Positions 34,312 through 43,646 of a DNA stretch of 64,000 nucleotides are shown here, in pieces (within the stretch, counting starts at the first letter, position 1; each line of letters begins with the position of its first letter). The stretch is from Kineosporia rhizophila. GTDB taxonomy: Bacteria; Actinomycetota; Actinomycetes; Actinomycetales; Kineosporiaceae. The notes beneath the pieces were generated by a model. It did not search any database. It worked only from the letters and a program-made list of their open reading frames with translations, and had not been told where the DNA came from. The stretch is taken from the NCBI RefSeq assembly GCF_021277265.1, contig NZ_JAJSOH010000030.1:36798-100797 (forward strand), read 5' to 3'. The translations under genes were made by a program, and so were the position numbers.

Positions 34312-35580
34312 GTGAACTTCGTGTCCAGGTCGTGGACCTGGCTCTCGGCCGGCAGCCTCTTCGTGCTCGGCGGCGAGGCGTACGGGGCGCTGAGCGGCCC
34401 GGACGCCCCGAGCGTGCACCTGTCGCTCCTCGTCGTCCTGGCCCAGTGCCTGCTCGTCTGGCTGCGCGTGCCCGCCGCCCGGGCCTGGCTCCTGGGGATC
34501 TTGCTGTTCCTGGTGTTCATCGTCTCCGGCGACGGCCCGGCGACCGGCCTGGGCATGTGCCAGCTGCTGCTGCTGAACGCGGTGGCCTCCCTGCCGCGCT
34601 GGCGGGCGGTGACCGCCGCCGGGACCACGTTCGCCGTCGGCTGCCTGGTGATGGCGCTGCACGAGCCGTTCCCGGTGCTCGGCCTGGAGACCATCACGCT
34701 GATCATCTGGACGGCCGGGGCGGCCGGGATCGGCACCGCGCTGCGCTCACGGCGTCAGTACGTCGCGGCCGTGGAGGAACGAGCGCGCTGGGCCCTGGAG
34801 ACCCGGGAGGCCGAGGCCCACCGCCGGGTGGCCGAGGAACGTCTGCGCATCGCCCGCGACCTGCACGACGTGCTGGGTCATCAGGTCGCGGTGATCCGCC
34901 TGCACACCGGGCTGGCCCGGCGCACGCTGCACAGTTCTCCCGAGCGGGCCGAGAGTGCCCTGCGCGAGGCCGAGTCGGCCACCCAGATGGTGCTGCGGGA
35001 GATGTCCAGCATGCTGAAGGTGCTGCGCGACAGCGAGTTCGACGGGCCGGCCCCGCCGGCCCAGGGCCTGGACGACATCGACACGCTGGTGCAGACCCTG
35101 CGTAAGGGTGGGATGGACGTGCTCCTGCACCGCCGCGGCGACACGGAGCGGGTGCCGGAACTGGTCGCCATGACCGCCTACCGGGTCTCGCAGGAACTCC
35201 TGACCAACGCCCGCCGGCACGGCGCCGGCCCGGTGACCCTGACCCTGGACATCGACGCCGACGTCCTGCGGCTCCGGTCCCACAATGCCGTTCCCGCCGC
35301 TGACGCCGCCGTGGTCCGGGATCGGGATGTCACCCGTGATCCGGAGGGCGGCTACGGTCTAATCGGCATGCGCGAACGGGTGCGGACGCTCGGCGGCCGG
35401 CTGTCCGTCTCCCGGCCGGACGGGACGTTCACGGTCACCGCCGAACTGCCCCTGAGCATCGACGCTCCCGAAACCACCGACGTCCTCGAACCCGTTGACG
35501 CAGCCGCAACCACCGACGTCCTCACACCCGTCGACGCAACCGCAACCACCGACCGTCCTGAAGAAAGAGACGCACCATGA
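34312..35580 (+). CDS. NarL-type sensor histidine kinase
   Basis: A 422-residue kinase. GTG at 34312 has AAAGGG 5 bases upstream; GTG at 34306 is an alternative. Residues about 5-145 are five or so membrane helices. The HisKA_3 helix contains AEERLRIARDLHDVLGHQV with the histidine near 184. A HATPase domain follows (YRVSQELLTNARRHG; GGYGLIGMRERVRTLGGRLSV). The last 40 residues are an unusual Thr/Asp/Val-rich repeat tail encoded by a 36-bp tandem repeat. The stop overlaps the response regulator ATG by 4 bases. The stimulus is unknown. Confidence 0.92.
   Translation: MNFVSRSWTWLSAGSLFVLGGEAYGALSGPDAPSVHLSLLVVLAQCLLVWLRVPAARAWLLGILLFLVFIVSGDGPATGLGMCQLLLLNAVASLPRWRAVTAAGTTFAVGCLVMALHEPFPVLGLETITLIIWTAGAAGIGTALRSRRQYVAAVEERARWALETREAEAHRRVAEERLRIARDLHDVLGHQVAVIRLHTGLARRTLHSSPERAESALREAESATQMVLREMSSMLKVLRDSEFDGPAPPAQGLDDIDTLVQTLRKGGMDVLLHRRGDTERVPELVAMTAYRVSQELLTNARRHGAGPVTLTLDIDADVLRLRSHNAVPAADAAVVRDRDVTRDPEGGYGLIGMRERVRTLGGRLSVSRPDGTFTVTAELPLSIDAPETTDVLEPVDAAATTDVLTPVDATATTDRPEERDAP
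35473..35559. repeat. 36-bp tandem repeat at the 3' end of the kinase gene
   Basis: Units begin at 35473, 35509 and 35545, each opening ACCACCGAC; the first two are 36 bp and the third is partial. The length keeps frame, giving a repeated 12-residue TTDVLxPVDAxA tail on the kinase. It is likely a product of slippage and may vary in copy number between strains. Confidence 0.7.
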
Positions 35581-36257
35581 CCGGGGACGTCCGTGTCCTG
35601 ATCGCCGACGACCAGGCCCTGATCCGGGTGGGGATGCGCGGCATCCTGGAGTCCGAGCCGGGACTGGCCGTGGTCGGGGAGGCCGCCGACGGTGCAGCCG
35701 CGGTGCGCGCCGTGCGGGCCGGTGGCGTGGACGTCGTGCTGATGGACCTGCGCATGCCCGGCACCGACGGGATCGAGGCGACCCGGCAGATCCTGGCCGA
35801 CCCGGGCCTGTCCCCCGGCGTCGCCGTCCTGGTCCTGACCACCTTCGAGACCGACGCGGACATCCTGTCCGCAGTGGGCGCCGGCGCCAAGGGCTACCTG
35901 GGCAAGGACGCCGACCCGGAGACCGTGATCGACGCCATCCGGGTGGTGGCCCGCGGCCACTCACTGCTCTCGCCGCGGGCCATGACCACCCTCGCCTCCA
36001 GGGCCGGCTCCGCCCAGCCGGCCCGCCCGCGCCGCCCGGACGCCCTGGACGTGCTGACCGGCCGCGAACTGGAGGTCGTGGTCCTGGCCGCCAAGGGCCT
36101 GACCAACGACGAGATAGCCCTCCACTTCACCATTTCCCCGCTGACGGTCAAGACCCACGTCAACCGGGCGATGAGCAAGCTGGGCGTCAGTGACCGGGCC
36201 GCGCTCGTGGTCGCGGTGTACGACAGCGGCGTACTCGACGTACCGCCGCAGCAGTAG
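35577..36257 (+). CDS. NarL/LuxR-family response regulator
   Basis: A 226-residue regulator coupled to the kinase by ATGA overlap. The receiver has DD at 11-12, phosphoacceptor Asp57 in VVLMDLRMPG and a lysine in GAKGYLGKDA. The C-terminal LuxR helix-turn-helix reads LTGRELEVVVLAAKGLTNDE and ISPLTVKTHVNRAMSKLG. An MMPL transporter gene starts 147 bases downstream and is a plausible target, as kinase/regulator pairs often sit next to the export system they control. Confidence 0.94.
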   Translation: MTGDVRVLIADDQALIRVGMRGILESEPGLAVVGEAADGAAAVRAVRAGGVDVVLMDLRMPGTDGIEATRQILADPGLSPGVAVLVLTTFETDADILSAVGAGAKGYLGKDADPETVIDAIRVVARGHSLLSPRAMTTLASRAGSAQPARPRRPDALDVLTGRELEVVVLAAKGLTNDEIALHFTISPLTVKTHVNRAMSKLGVSDRAALVVAVYDSGVLDVPPQQ

Positions 36258-36404
36258 GGCGCACAGCACTACCGCCGCCGGCGTACACGCAGATCCCTTA
36301 CGCAGACGACGACAGCACCTGCCCCAGGCCGCGATCGTGAGCAGGCCCCCGCGTGGTGAACGACCACCGCGTCTCCTTCCTTGCTCAGAAAGCGGCTCTT
36401 TCAC

Positions 36405-38582
36405 GTGGCCCGACTTCTCTACCGGCTGGGCGTGTTCTGCGCCCGCCGCCGCCCCCTCGTCTTCGCGATCTGGCTCCTGGCCGCGGTCGGCCTCGGTGTC
36501 GGCGCGGCCACCGGCAACCAGTTCAGCGACGGCGGCTTCTCCATGCCCGGCTCGGAATCCAGCCGCGCCCTGGATCGCATGGAAACGCACTTCCCCGCGG
36601 CCCAGGAGAGCGAGGACACCGGCAGCCTGCAACTGACCCTCACCAACCGTACGGACTCCCCGATCGGCGTCGGCGCGAACCGGCGCGCGGTCGAGCAGAT
36701 CCTGGAGCAGGCTGCCGGCCTGCCCAACGTGGCCGCCGTGAGCGACCCGTTCGACCGGCAGATGCCCTACGTCTCACCGGACAAGAGCACCGCCGTGGCC
36801 ACGATCAGCCTGACCGGCGTCACCGACGACAACGCCGAGGCCCTGCACGAGCAGGTCGTGGACCTCGCCGAACAGGCTCAGGGGCTGGACGTCGAGGTCG
36901 GCGGTTCCCTCGGGGCCGGGGGCGCCGGGGAGGGCGGGCACGCCAGCGAACTGGTCGGCATCGCCCTGTCGTTCGTGGTCCTCCTGGTCACCTACGGCTC
37001 GCTGGTCGCGGCTGGCGCCAACATCCTGATGGCACTGGTCGGTGTGGCCGTAGGCCTGCTGGGCGTCCTGGCCTTCTCGGCCCTCCAGCCGATCAGCAGC
37101 ACCACCCCCACCCTGGCCCTGATGATCGGCCTGGCCGTCGGGATCGACTACTGCCTGTTCATCCTGGCCCGCACCCGCAACGAACTGCGGGAGGGCCGAT
37201 CCCTGGAGGACGCGATCGGACGGGCCGCCGGTACCGCCGGATCGGCCGTGGTGTTCGCCGGTACCACGGTGATCATCGCCCTGGCCGCGCTGTCGGTGGT
37301 CGGCATCGGTTTCCTCACCGAGATGGGCCTGGCCGCTGCCTTCACCGTCCTCGTCGCCGTGCTGGCCGCCCTCACCCTGCTGCCGGCTCTGTCCCGGTCG
37401 ATGGGCCCCCGCATGATGCCGCGCAAGGAACGTCACGGTCGTCAGACGAGGAATGCGGACCGCCTGACCTTCCTCGAGCGGTGGATCTCGATCGTGGTGC
37501 GCCGCCCGGCCGTGGTCGCCGTCTCGGTGATCGCCGCCCTGCTGGTGCTGTGCATCCCGGTCCTGTCCATGCAGACCGCCCTCAGCACACCCGGCGGTGA
37601 GGACCCGGACAGCACCCAGCGAGCCGCCTACGACCTGATCGCCGAAAAGTTCGGCGCGGGCGCGCAGGACCCGCTGATCGTGCTGCTCGAGGGCGAGGAC
37701 GTCCAGGCTCAGGTCGGGCCGGTGACCAGCACGATCCAGAGCCTGCCGGACGTCGCCCGGGTCACCCCCGCCGGCGTCAGCGAGGCCGGTGACGCCGCCA
37801 TTCTCCAGATCACCCCCGCCAGCGGGCCAATCGACGAAAGCACCTACCAGCTGGTGCGGGACATCCGCTCTGCAGCATCGGATCTCGACGGCGTCCAACT
37901 TTCGGTGACGGGGCAGACCGCCATCGACATCGACCTCAACCACGCCCTCAACCAGGCCCTGATCGTCTACCTGATCCTGGTCGTCGGCCTGTCGCTGCTG
38001 CTGCTGATCGTGCTGTTCCGCTCGATCCTGGTGCCGGTGATCGCCACCCTCGGGTTCCTGCTGTCGGTGGGCAGCGCGTTCGGTGTGACCGTGGCCGTGT
38101 TCCAGTGGGGCTGGCTCAGCGGCCTGTTCGCCGCCCCGTCCGGCAACCCGCTGCTGACCTTCATGCCGATCCTGATCGTCGGCATCCTGTTCGGCCTGGC
38201 GATGGACTACCAGGTGTTCCTGGTCTCCCGGATCCACGAGGCCCACCGGCACGGGATGCGCCCGGTAGAAGCCATTCTCGACGGGTTCGGCCGCACCGCC
38301 ATCGTGGTCGCGGCGGCCGCGCTGATCATGACCTCGGTGTTCGGCGCCTTCGCCATCGCACCCATGTCGATCATCGCCTCGATCGGCCTGGCCCTGACCG
38401 CCGGGGTCCTGGTCGACGCCTTCGTGGTGCGGATGATCCTGGTGCCCGCCCTGCTCGCGCTGCTGGGTGAGACGGCCTGGTGGATGCCGCGCTGGCTGGA
38501 CCGGGTGCTACCGCACATCGACGCCGAGGGGGAGTCGCTCGAGACGGACGAGCGCCGGGTTCCGGTGTCCACCGCCTACTGA
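36405..38582 (+). CDS. MMPL-family transporter
   Basis: About 725 residues from GTG at 36405 (VARLLYRLGVF); a TTG at 36381 would add 8 residues. Two repeats, each with one membrane helix, an extracytoplasmic loop and five more helices. The conserved helix motifs are GLAVGIDYCLFILARTRNEL in the first half and LFGLAMDYQVFLVSRIHEAH in the second, with the aspartate/tyrosine pairs used for proton coupling. MMPL proteins export lipids or lipid-like metabolites. It lies downstream of the NarL-type system and converges on the PucR gene with a 6-base gap. Confidence 0.93.
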   Translation: MARLLYRLGVFCARRRPLVFAIWLLAAVGLGVGAATGNQFSDGGFSMPGSESSRALDRMETHFPAAQESEDTGSLQLTLTNRTDSPIGVGANRRAVEQILEQAAGLPNVAAVSDPFDRQMPYVSPDKSTAVATISLTGVTDDNAEALHEQVVDLAEQAQGLDVEVGGSLGAGGAGEGGHASELVGIALSFVVLLVTYGSLVAAGANILMALVGVAVGLLGVLAFSALQPISSTTPTLALMIGLAVGIDYCLFILARTRNELREGRSLEDAIGRAAGTAGSAVVFAGTTVIIALAALSVVGIGFLTEMGLAAAFTVLVAVLAALTLLPALSRSMGPRMMPRKERHGRQTRNADRLTFLERWISIVVRRPAVVAVSVIAALLVLCIPVLSMQTALSTPGGEDPDSTQRAAYDLIAEKFGAGAQDPLIVLLEGEDVQAQVGPVTSTIQSLPDVARVTPAGVSEAGDAAILQITPASGPIDESTYQLVRDIRSAASDLDGVQLSVTGQTAIDIDLNHALNQALIVYLILVVGLSLLLLIVLFRSILVPVIATLGFLLSVGSAFGVTVAVFQWGWLSGLFAAPSGNPLLTFMPILIVGILFGLAMDYQVFLVSRIHEAHRHGMRPVEAILDGFGRTAIVVAAAALIMTSVFGAFAIAPMSIIASIGLALTAGVLVDAFVVRMILVPALLALLGETAWWMPRWLDRVLPHIDAEGESLETDERRVPVSTAY

Positions 38583-38588
38583 CGCAGG

Positions 38589-40208
38589 TCACCGGGCGCG
38601 GGCCTGGGCCAGGTCGTCGGCGATCAGGGCGACGTGCAGGGACACCCGGATCGACGGATTGTCCAGGTCCACCCCCAGCACCCGCTCGAGCTTGCTCAGC
38701 CGGTCGTAGAACGCCGCCCGGGACAGGTGCAGGCTGGCGGCGGCCTCCGACTTGCTGGCCGGATGCTCCAGCAGGGCCCGCAGCACCGGCAGCAGCTGGA
38801 TCTGCTTGCCGGCCGGCGAACTGTCGTGCCGGCGCAGCGGTTCCAGCTCACGATCGACGAACAGCCGGACCCGCTCGTCCTCACCGAGGAGGGTGAGCAG
38901 GCCGTGCAGGTGAACGTCCGGCAGGCGGTGCACCGTCACCGCCTGACCGGACGGCCCACCGCCCGGGGCGACCGGCGGCACCGAGTCGGCCACGTGCCGG
39001 GCCTCGGCCATCGTCCGGTCGATCGCCTCAGGCACCATCACCGCCCGCCCCGCGCCCGCCACCATCGCCTGCCGCAGCCGGGCGGCGAGCCGGTCGACCA
39101 GCGGATCCGCCTGCGCCGAGGCCGGGATCGACAGCAGCAGCCGCACCTCCCGGTCGACCTGGGCCACCAGCGCCGGCACCTTGACCGCGTGCGCGGCCGC
39201 CACGACCGCGGCGATCACCTCGTCCAGGTTGTCCCGCCCACCCCCGAGCGCCGCAGGCCTGAGCACCACCCCGGCGAACTGACGCCGGGCGATCGGGAAC
39301 CCGGCCAGCTCACAGCGGCGCACCAGATCGTCGTCCACCGGCTGGCTGGTCAGCGCCAGCAGAAGTTCGTGATGCCTTCGCCGGGAGGCGTTCTCCTGGT
39401 CCCGGTCGCGTAGCCGGTGCAGGGCCAGCGAGGCGGCCGCCCGCTCGGCCACCGCGATCAGGCGCTGCGACGGCGGCTGCTCGGAACCGATGATCAGACG
39501 CCCCCAGGTCTGCTCCCGGCTGCCCAGCCGGGTGACCAGCCAGCCGTTCGCCTCGTCCCAGCTCGTCCGGCCGCTGACGCTGACCCGGGCCGAGCGGGCC
39601 CGCCAGCCGTCCAGGAAATCAGGGACCACCACAGGGCCGGGCAGGAAGTCGAGCGGACGGTGCTGGTCGTTCTCCAGCACCACCGGCGCACCCGCCAGCC
39701 GCCGGACCGCCTCCAGAACCTGCTGCGCCTCAGCCTGTTCGAAGCTCAGCTCGGTGAAGGTCTCGTGCACCCGCTCCGCCTCCCGCAACTGAGCCAACTG
39801 CTGGTCCACCACCGTCTCCCCCACCGTCTGGATCACCGCCGCGAACCTGACCTCATGGGTGAACGCCACCAGCGGCAGGCCCGCCTCGTCGCACGCCCCG
39901 ACCAGAACCGGCGGAAGCGTGCCCTCCTGCCAGCGCCGCCCGTACTCCACCATCAGCCCGGCGCACCCGGCCTCGGCCAGGCTGTCGATGAACCCTTGGA
40001 GTCCGGCCCGGTCGCCGTCCGCCGGCAGACCGACCCCGGTGGTCAGGACCAGATCCCCGGCCCGCAGCAACGGCGCGATGTCGACCAGCTCGGTGGCGTG
40101 CACCCAGCGCACCGCCGCGTGCAGATTCACCTCCCCGGCCAGGACCACGGGGGCGCCCTGGCGGACCACGGGGAGGTTGAGCACGTCGGCCAGGGTCAGA
40201 TGCAGCAC
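38589..40208 (-). CDS. PucR-family transcriptional regulator
   Basis: A 539-residue regulator starting at GTG (MLHLTLADVLNLPVV). The N-terminal PucR domain covers about residues 5-125 (VRWVHATELVDIAPLLRAGDLVLTTG is its signature, shown in part). A GAF/GGDEF-like middle region follows, and the C-terminal HTH_30 is clear (ASLHLSRAAFYDRLSKLERV, then LGVDLDNPSIRVSLHVAL). Relatives control purine, amino-acid or polyamine use. No catabolic genes are adjacent, so the target is unknown. A dyad upstream may be its own operator. Confidence 0.92.
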   Translation of the reverse strand: MLHLTLADVLNLPVVRQGAPVVLAGEVNLHAAVRWVHATELVDIAPLLRAGDLVLTTGVGLPADGDRAGLQGFIDSLAEAGCAGLMVEYGRRWQEGTLPPVLVGACDEAGLPLVAFTHEVRFAAVIQTVGETVVDQQLAQLREAERVHETFTELSFEQAEAQQVLEAVRRLAGAPVVLENDQHRPLDFLPGPVVVPDFLDGWRARSARVSVSGRTSWDEANGWLVTRLGSREQTWGRLIIGSEQPPSQRLIAVAERAAASLALHRLRDRDQENASRRRHHELLLALTSQPVDDDLVRRCELAGFPIARRQFAGVVLRPAALGGGRDNLDEVIAAVVAAAHAVKVPALVAQVDREVRLLLSIPASAQADPLVDRLAARLRQAMVAGAGRAVMVPEAIDRTMAEARHVADSVPPVAPGGGPSGQAVTVHRLPDVHLHGLLTLLGEDERVRLFVDRELEPLRRHDSSPAGKQIQLLPVLRALLEHPASKSEAAASLHLSRAAFYDRLSKLERVLGVDLDNPSIRVSLHVALIADDLAQARAR

Positions 40209-40240
40209 GGGCGACAGTCTGCATGATCAACAGGCACTCA

Positions 40241-40257
40241 GGCGACACTTTGTCACC
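40241..40257. promoter_or_regulatory. Candidate operator upstream of the PucR gene
   Basis: Near-perfect dyad GGCGACA-CTT-TGTCACC, 32 bases upstream of the PucR start; one mismatch in 7 bp. A further GGCGACA half site at 40210-40216 lies 31 bases away in direct orientation, about three helical turns. Autoregulation is inferred. Confidence 0.4.
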
Positions 40258-40361
40258 GTCGTGAGCTCCGCCATGCCTCGCTACGTGGGCCGCCCGGTGA
40301 ACGTCAGGTCATCGCCACCCTGCGGGCCGGCTGATCCGCCCTACCAGCGGGTCGCGGTCAT

Positions 40362-41384
40362 TCATGACGCCAGCAGATCGAAGTGGAACCCGATCGCGAA
40401 AAGGATGAACCCGGCCCAGCGGAGCCGGTGGGCCGGGCGGGCGGCGTCCAGAAGGTCAGCGACCACCGGTGCGCTCGCCGCGACAACTCCGTACCGCAAC
40501 CACATCACGACTCTGCGGACGGTGCGCCCCGGCCCGGCGCTGTCCACCATGATGTTGAGCCACACCACCAACGTGGCGAACAGCAGCGCGAACTGCACGA
40601 CGCGAGGGCCGCCTCGGTCCTGCGAAGTCCACGTGCCGACGGCTATGAAGGCGCTGATGGCCACCACGAACGACACGTAGGTCAAGGCTGGATGTCGTGG
40701 TGTGCGTGCAATAACGGCGTCCCACTGGCGGCGTTCGTCCTCGGTCAGGCCCGCCGTGATCAGTTCTTCGATTACTGAGGTGAGAAACGGCAGTTGCTCG
40801 GAGCAGATCCGTGGGTGTTCCGCGTGCCCGCAATGCTCACCGCGTTCTGCGGCGAAACGTTCGTGAGCGGCCAGATATTGCTCCTCGGTGAACGGAGCGT
40901 CATCTGGGACCGCCTGCCAACCGAACGAGCCGGGATCGCCCATGGCCGAGAAATACGTGGCCGAGGTGTCGTCGTAGCGAGCAGCAAACCGCACTCCGGT
41001 CAGGTGGCGCACCCTTTCCAATTCGTGGGCGAACTGGTTCTCGGCTCGAACCGATCGGAACTGCTCCACCTCGCGGGAGGCGCGGAGCCCCACAGCTCGC
41101 AGCTTCTCCGGGCCGACGAGGTCGAGCAGGACGGTCAGGCCGGCGACGAACTGCAGCACCTTGCCCACCCGCCCCCACCAGCCCAGGACGAGCGGCCACA
41201 GGAACGTGTCCGCCGAGACGTCCCGGGTCAACCAGTCGCCGACGACCTCCAGGTATCCGGTGGTCAGGACCCAGGTACCAGCGGCACATACCGCCACCAT
41301 GCTCGCCCACGCCTTCCACCTTCTCGGCCGGCCCCCCGAGAGACCCGCCCGAACCTCTCCCGTCGCTACCTTGACCTCGACCAT
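40362..41384 (-). CDS. Hypothetical membrane protein
   Basis: A 340-residue protein with a predicted topology of one N-terminal helix (about 28-48), a second pair near 65-90, a long charged cytoplasmic domain (100-230) and two to three C-terminal helices (235-330). The soluble part has FGWQAVPDDAPFTEEQYLAA and a Cys/His-containing EHCGHAEHPRICSEQL segment, but no recognised catalytic motif. I do not recognise the family. It is divergent from the AraC-type gene with about 216 bases between them, in which I see no clear promoter or repeat. Confidence 0.65.
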   Translation of the reverse strand: MVEVKVATGEVRAGLSGGRPRRWKAWASMVAVCAAGTWVLTTGYLEVVGDWLTRDVSADTFLWPLVLGWWGRVGKVLQFVAGLTVLLDLVGPEKLRAVGLRASREVEQFRSVRAENQFAHELERVRHLTGVRFAARYDDTSATYFSAMGDPGSFGWQAVPDDAPFTEEQYLAAHERFAAERGEHCGHAEHPRICSEQLPFLTSVIEELITAGLTEDERRQWDAVIARTPRHPALTYVSFVVAISAFIAVGTWTSQDRGGPRVVQFALLFATLVVWLNIMVDSAGPGRTVRRVVMWLRYGVVAASAPVVADLLDAARPAHRLRWAGFILFAIGFHFDLLAS

Positions 41385-41600
41385 CAGACCCCCCGGTCTC
41401 GACCGCCCCGACCCGTCGGCGGGTGGCGCCCCTGATCCTGCCGACAGATACGCAGCGTGTCAGGCATTAGCCCGACGGGAATTGGCTCGACCGACCCGAG
41501 GCCTGCGACCCATGGACTCGCTCGATCGCCCAATGCGCCCACAATCAGGCTGGCTACCTGGGCCGGAATACTCAGGAACACGGCCGGCGCTGCGTTGATC

Positions 41601-42668
41601 GTGAGCAACCCGCCGCCTGTCTCAGGAGCGCCGACCGCTGGGCGGCGCAGCCCTCGTCAAGCGGCGGGGCCACAGAGCCGGCTCAAGACCGCTGCCGCGA
41701 ACACGCAGGTCCGTCGACCTGCCTCCGCCACGGCGCAGGCGCCTGACCCGCTGGCCGAGACCGTCCGTCTTTTCGGTGCGCACGGGTCGGTCGGGACTCG
41801 GACCGACGTCGGCGGCGACTGGGGTCTGTGGCTGGCCAACTGCCCGGGTGCGGTGATGCACCTCATCTCCTCCGGGAACGTCTGGCTGGAGGTCCCCCAA
41901 GAGCCACGGCGGCTGCTCCGCCCGGGCGATGCGGTCCTGTTGCCACCGGGCACGGCCCACGGGCTGTCCAGCGGCGAAGGCGTACGCATGGTGCCCTGTG
42001 ATCTGGTCGCCGCCTCGCGGGCCCGTGACCAGGGTGGCGTGGTGCGACTCGGATCCGGACCGGTGTCGGCCCGGTTCATCACCGTGAACTATGACCTTGA
42101 CCCCGCGGTGAGCCGGACGTCGGGGTCGATGCCGGGAGCCGTCCTGCACGTCGAGGCGGCCAGCAGCCGCAAGCTCGACGCCACGATCGGCCTGTTGTGC
42201 GACGAGCTCTCACACCCGGAGATGGGCGCCACCGCGGCGGTCAACAGTCTGGTCGATCTGCTGCTCGTACAGTTCGTCCGGGCCGTCGGTGGTGGCGGCT
42301 TCGCCCCTGCGACTTCGCCTTGGCTGACCACGGTGAGCGACCCGGTGGTACGCGATGCCCTCGCCCTCATGCACCGGCGTCCGGCGTATCCGTGGACCAC
42401 GGCCGATCTCGCCTCGGCAGTCCGGGTGTCTCGAGCCACCCTGAGCCGCCGTTTCCCCGCCACGCTCGGTATGTCACCAGGGGCCTACCTGGCGTCGTGG
42501 CGGATGGACGTGGCCGCCGCCCGCCTTCGGGACACGGACGACCCGATCGAAGTGGTAGCTGAATCCGTCGGTTACGGCTCGTCGCACGCCTTCCGTCGGG
42601 CGTTTCAGCGGGCCCGCGGGCAGTCGCCGCTGCGCTATCGCGCCGTGTCCCGGGTGGCGTCGCAGTAG
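41601..42668 (+). CDS. AraC-family transcriptional regulator with cupin sensor
   Basis: About 355 residues. The start is uncertain: GTG at 41601 is listed, GTG at 41457 is possible, and the conserved protein only begins near DPLAETVRLFGAHGSV. The N-terminal cupin_6-type domain (MHLISSGNVWLEV, RRLLRPGDAVLLPPGTAHGL) should bind an effector. The C-terminal double helix-turn-helix is complete: WTTADLASAVRVSRATLSRR and DPIEVVAESVGYGSSHAFRR. It converges with the short-chain dehydrogenase gene 38 bases downstream and may regulate it. Confidence 0.85.
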   Translation: MSNPPPVSGAPTAGRRSPRQAAGPQSRLKTAAANTQVRRPASATAQAPDPLAETVRLFGAHGSVGTRTDVGGDWGLWLANCPGAVMHLISSGNVWLEVPQEPRRLLRPGDAVLLPPGTAHGLSSGEGVRMVPCDLVAASRARDQGGVVRLGSGPVSARFITVNYDLDPAVSRTSGSMPGAVLHVEAASSRKLDATIGLLCDELSHPEMGATAAVNSLVDLLLVQFVRAVGGGGFAPATSPWLTTVSDPVVRDALALMHRRPAYPWTTADLASAVRVSRATLSRRFPATLGMSPGAYLASWRMDVAAARLRDTDDPIEVVAESVGYGSSHAFRRAFQRARGQSPLRYRAVSRVASQ

Positions 42669-42706
42669 CCACCCGGGACTTGCGCTCAGCGCGTGCCTCG
42701 TCGGCC

Positions 42707-43417
42707 TCAGCTGTTGGTCAGCAGAGTGAAACCGCGTGGTTCGCCGGCCAGCGACGCCTTGGCGGCAGCACCGTATGTGTCCGCCACGATCTCGATCTGG
42801 CCGGCTTCGATACCGTCGAACGCGGCGTTGACGATGTCGACGGGGTCGTTCATCACGGCAGCCGGGTTGAACGCTTTCATGGTCTCGGTTCTCGTCGGTC
42901 CGAAGACCAGCCCGGACACGAGGGTGTGCTGCTTCGCCAGTTCGAGCCGGATCCCGTTGGTCAGGCTCCACTGTGCGGCCTTGGCCACCGCGTAGGAGTT
43001 GTTGCCGTCGAAGCTGATCCAGGACAGATTCGACAGCACGTTGAGGATGGCGCCGCCGCCGTTGGCGCCGAGCACCGGCGCGAACGCACGGACCATGTTG
43101 AGCGTGCCGAACAGGTGCGTCTCCACGACCGTCCGGATCTGGCCCAGGTCGCCTTCGATCAGGTTCTGCCCCAGCGAGACGCCTGCGTTGTTGATCAGCA
43201 GGGTCACGTCGCCGGCGGCCTCGGCGGCTGCTGCCACCGACGCCGGGTCGGTGATGTCCAGGCGCAGCGGCACGACGCCGGGCAGGTCGACCATTTCGGG
43301 GCGTCGCGCGGCCGCGTAGACCTTCTTCGCCCCTCGCTGCAGCAGGTGCTCGGCGAAGAGGCGACCGAGGTCACGACCGGCGCCGGTGACCAGTGCTGTA
43401 CTTCCCTGCAGTTCCAT
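42707..43417 (-). CDS. Short-chain dehydrogenase/reductase (SDR)
   Basis: A 236-residue classical SDR; ATG at 43417 has AAGGAG 7 bases upstream. Rossmann motif TGAGRDLGR, NNAG motif (LLINNAGVSLG) and catalytic Tyr-Lys pair in NSYAVAKAAQW are present, with the catalytic serine region at LSNLSWISF. It should use NAD(H) or NADP(H) to interconvert a carbonyl and alcohol; the substrate is not evident. AraC-type regulators next to SDR genes of this kind are common, and this pair converges. Confidence 0.88.
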   Translation of the reverse strand: MELQGSTALVTGAGRDLGRLFAEHLLQRGAKKVYAAARRPEMVDLPGVVPLRLDITDPASVAAAAEAAGDVTLLINNAGVSLGQNLIEGDLGQIRTVVETHLFGTLNMVRAFAPVLGANGGGAILNVLSNLSWISFDGNNSYAVAKAAQWSLTNGIRLELAKQHTLVSGLVFGPTRTETMKAFNPAAVMNDPVDIVNAAFDGIEAGQIEIVADTYGAAAKASLAGEPRGFTLLTNS

Positions 43418-43565
43418 GATTCTCCTTGTTCGCTGCACCTTTCCGGTCGATCGTAGGAACTGGGCCGGACCCGACGGGTGGTCGAATGCCTCATTACCGT
43501 GACCGTCTGCCTCTGTCTCACCGCCCGGACATCGTCCGACGCGCCGGTGGAGTTGGGACTGTAGA

Positions 43566-43598
43566 CAGAAGCCGGCTTCTGGCACGCTGCTCAGCGTG
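43566..43598. promoter_or_regulatory. Two adjacent dyads upstream of the first RTX gene
   Basis: A perfect 16-bp palindrome CAGAAGCCGGCTTCTG (43566-43581) is followed after one base by a 7-bp inverted repeat with 2-base spacer, CACGCTG-CT-CAGCGTG (43583-43598). They lie 49-81 bases before the RTX ATG in the 229-base divergent region shared with the SDR gene. They may be stacked repressor sites or leader hairpins. Confidence 0.5.
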
Positions 43599-43646
43599 AT
43601 GCACGCCGCATCGCAGTGAGCATTCGGAGTTCCGGGGGGGGCGTCC

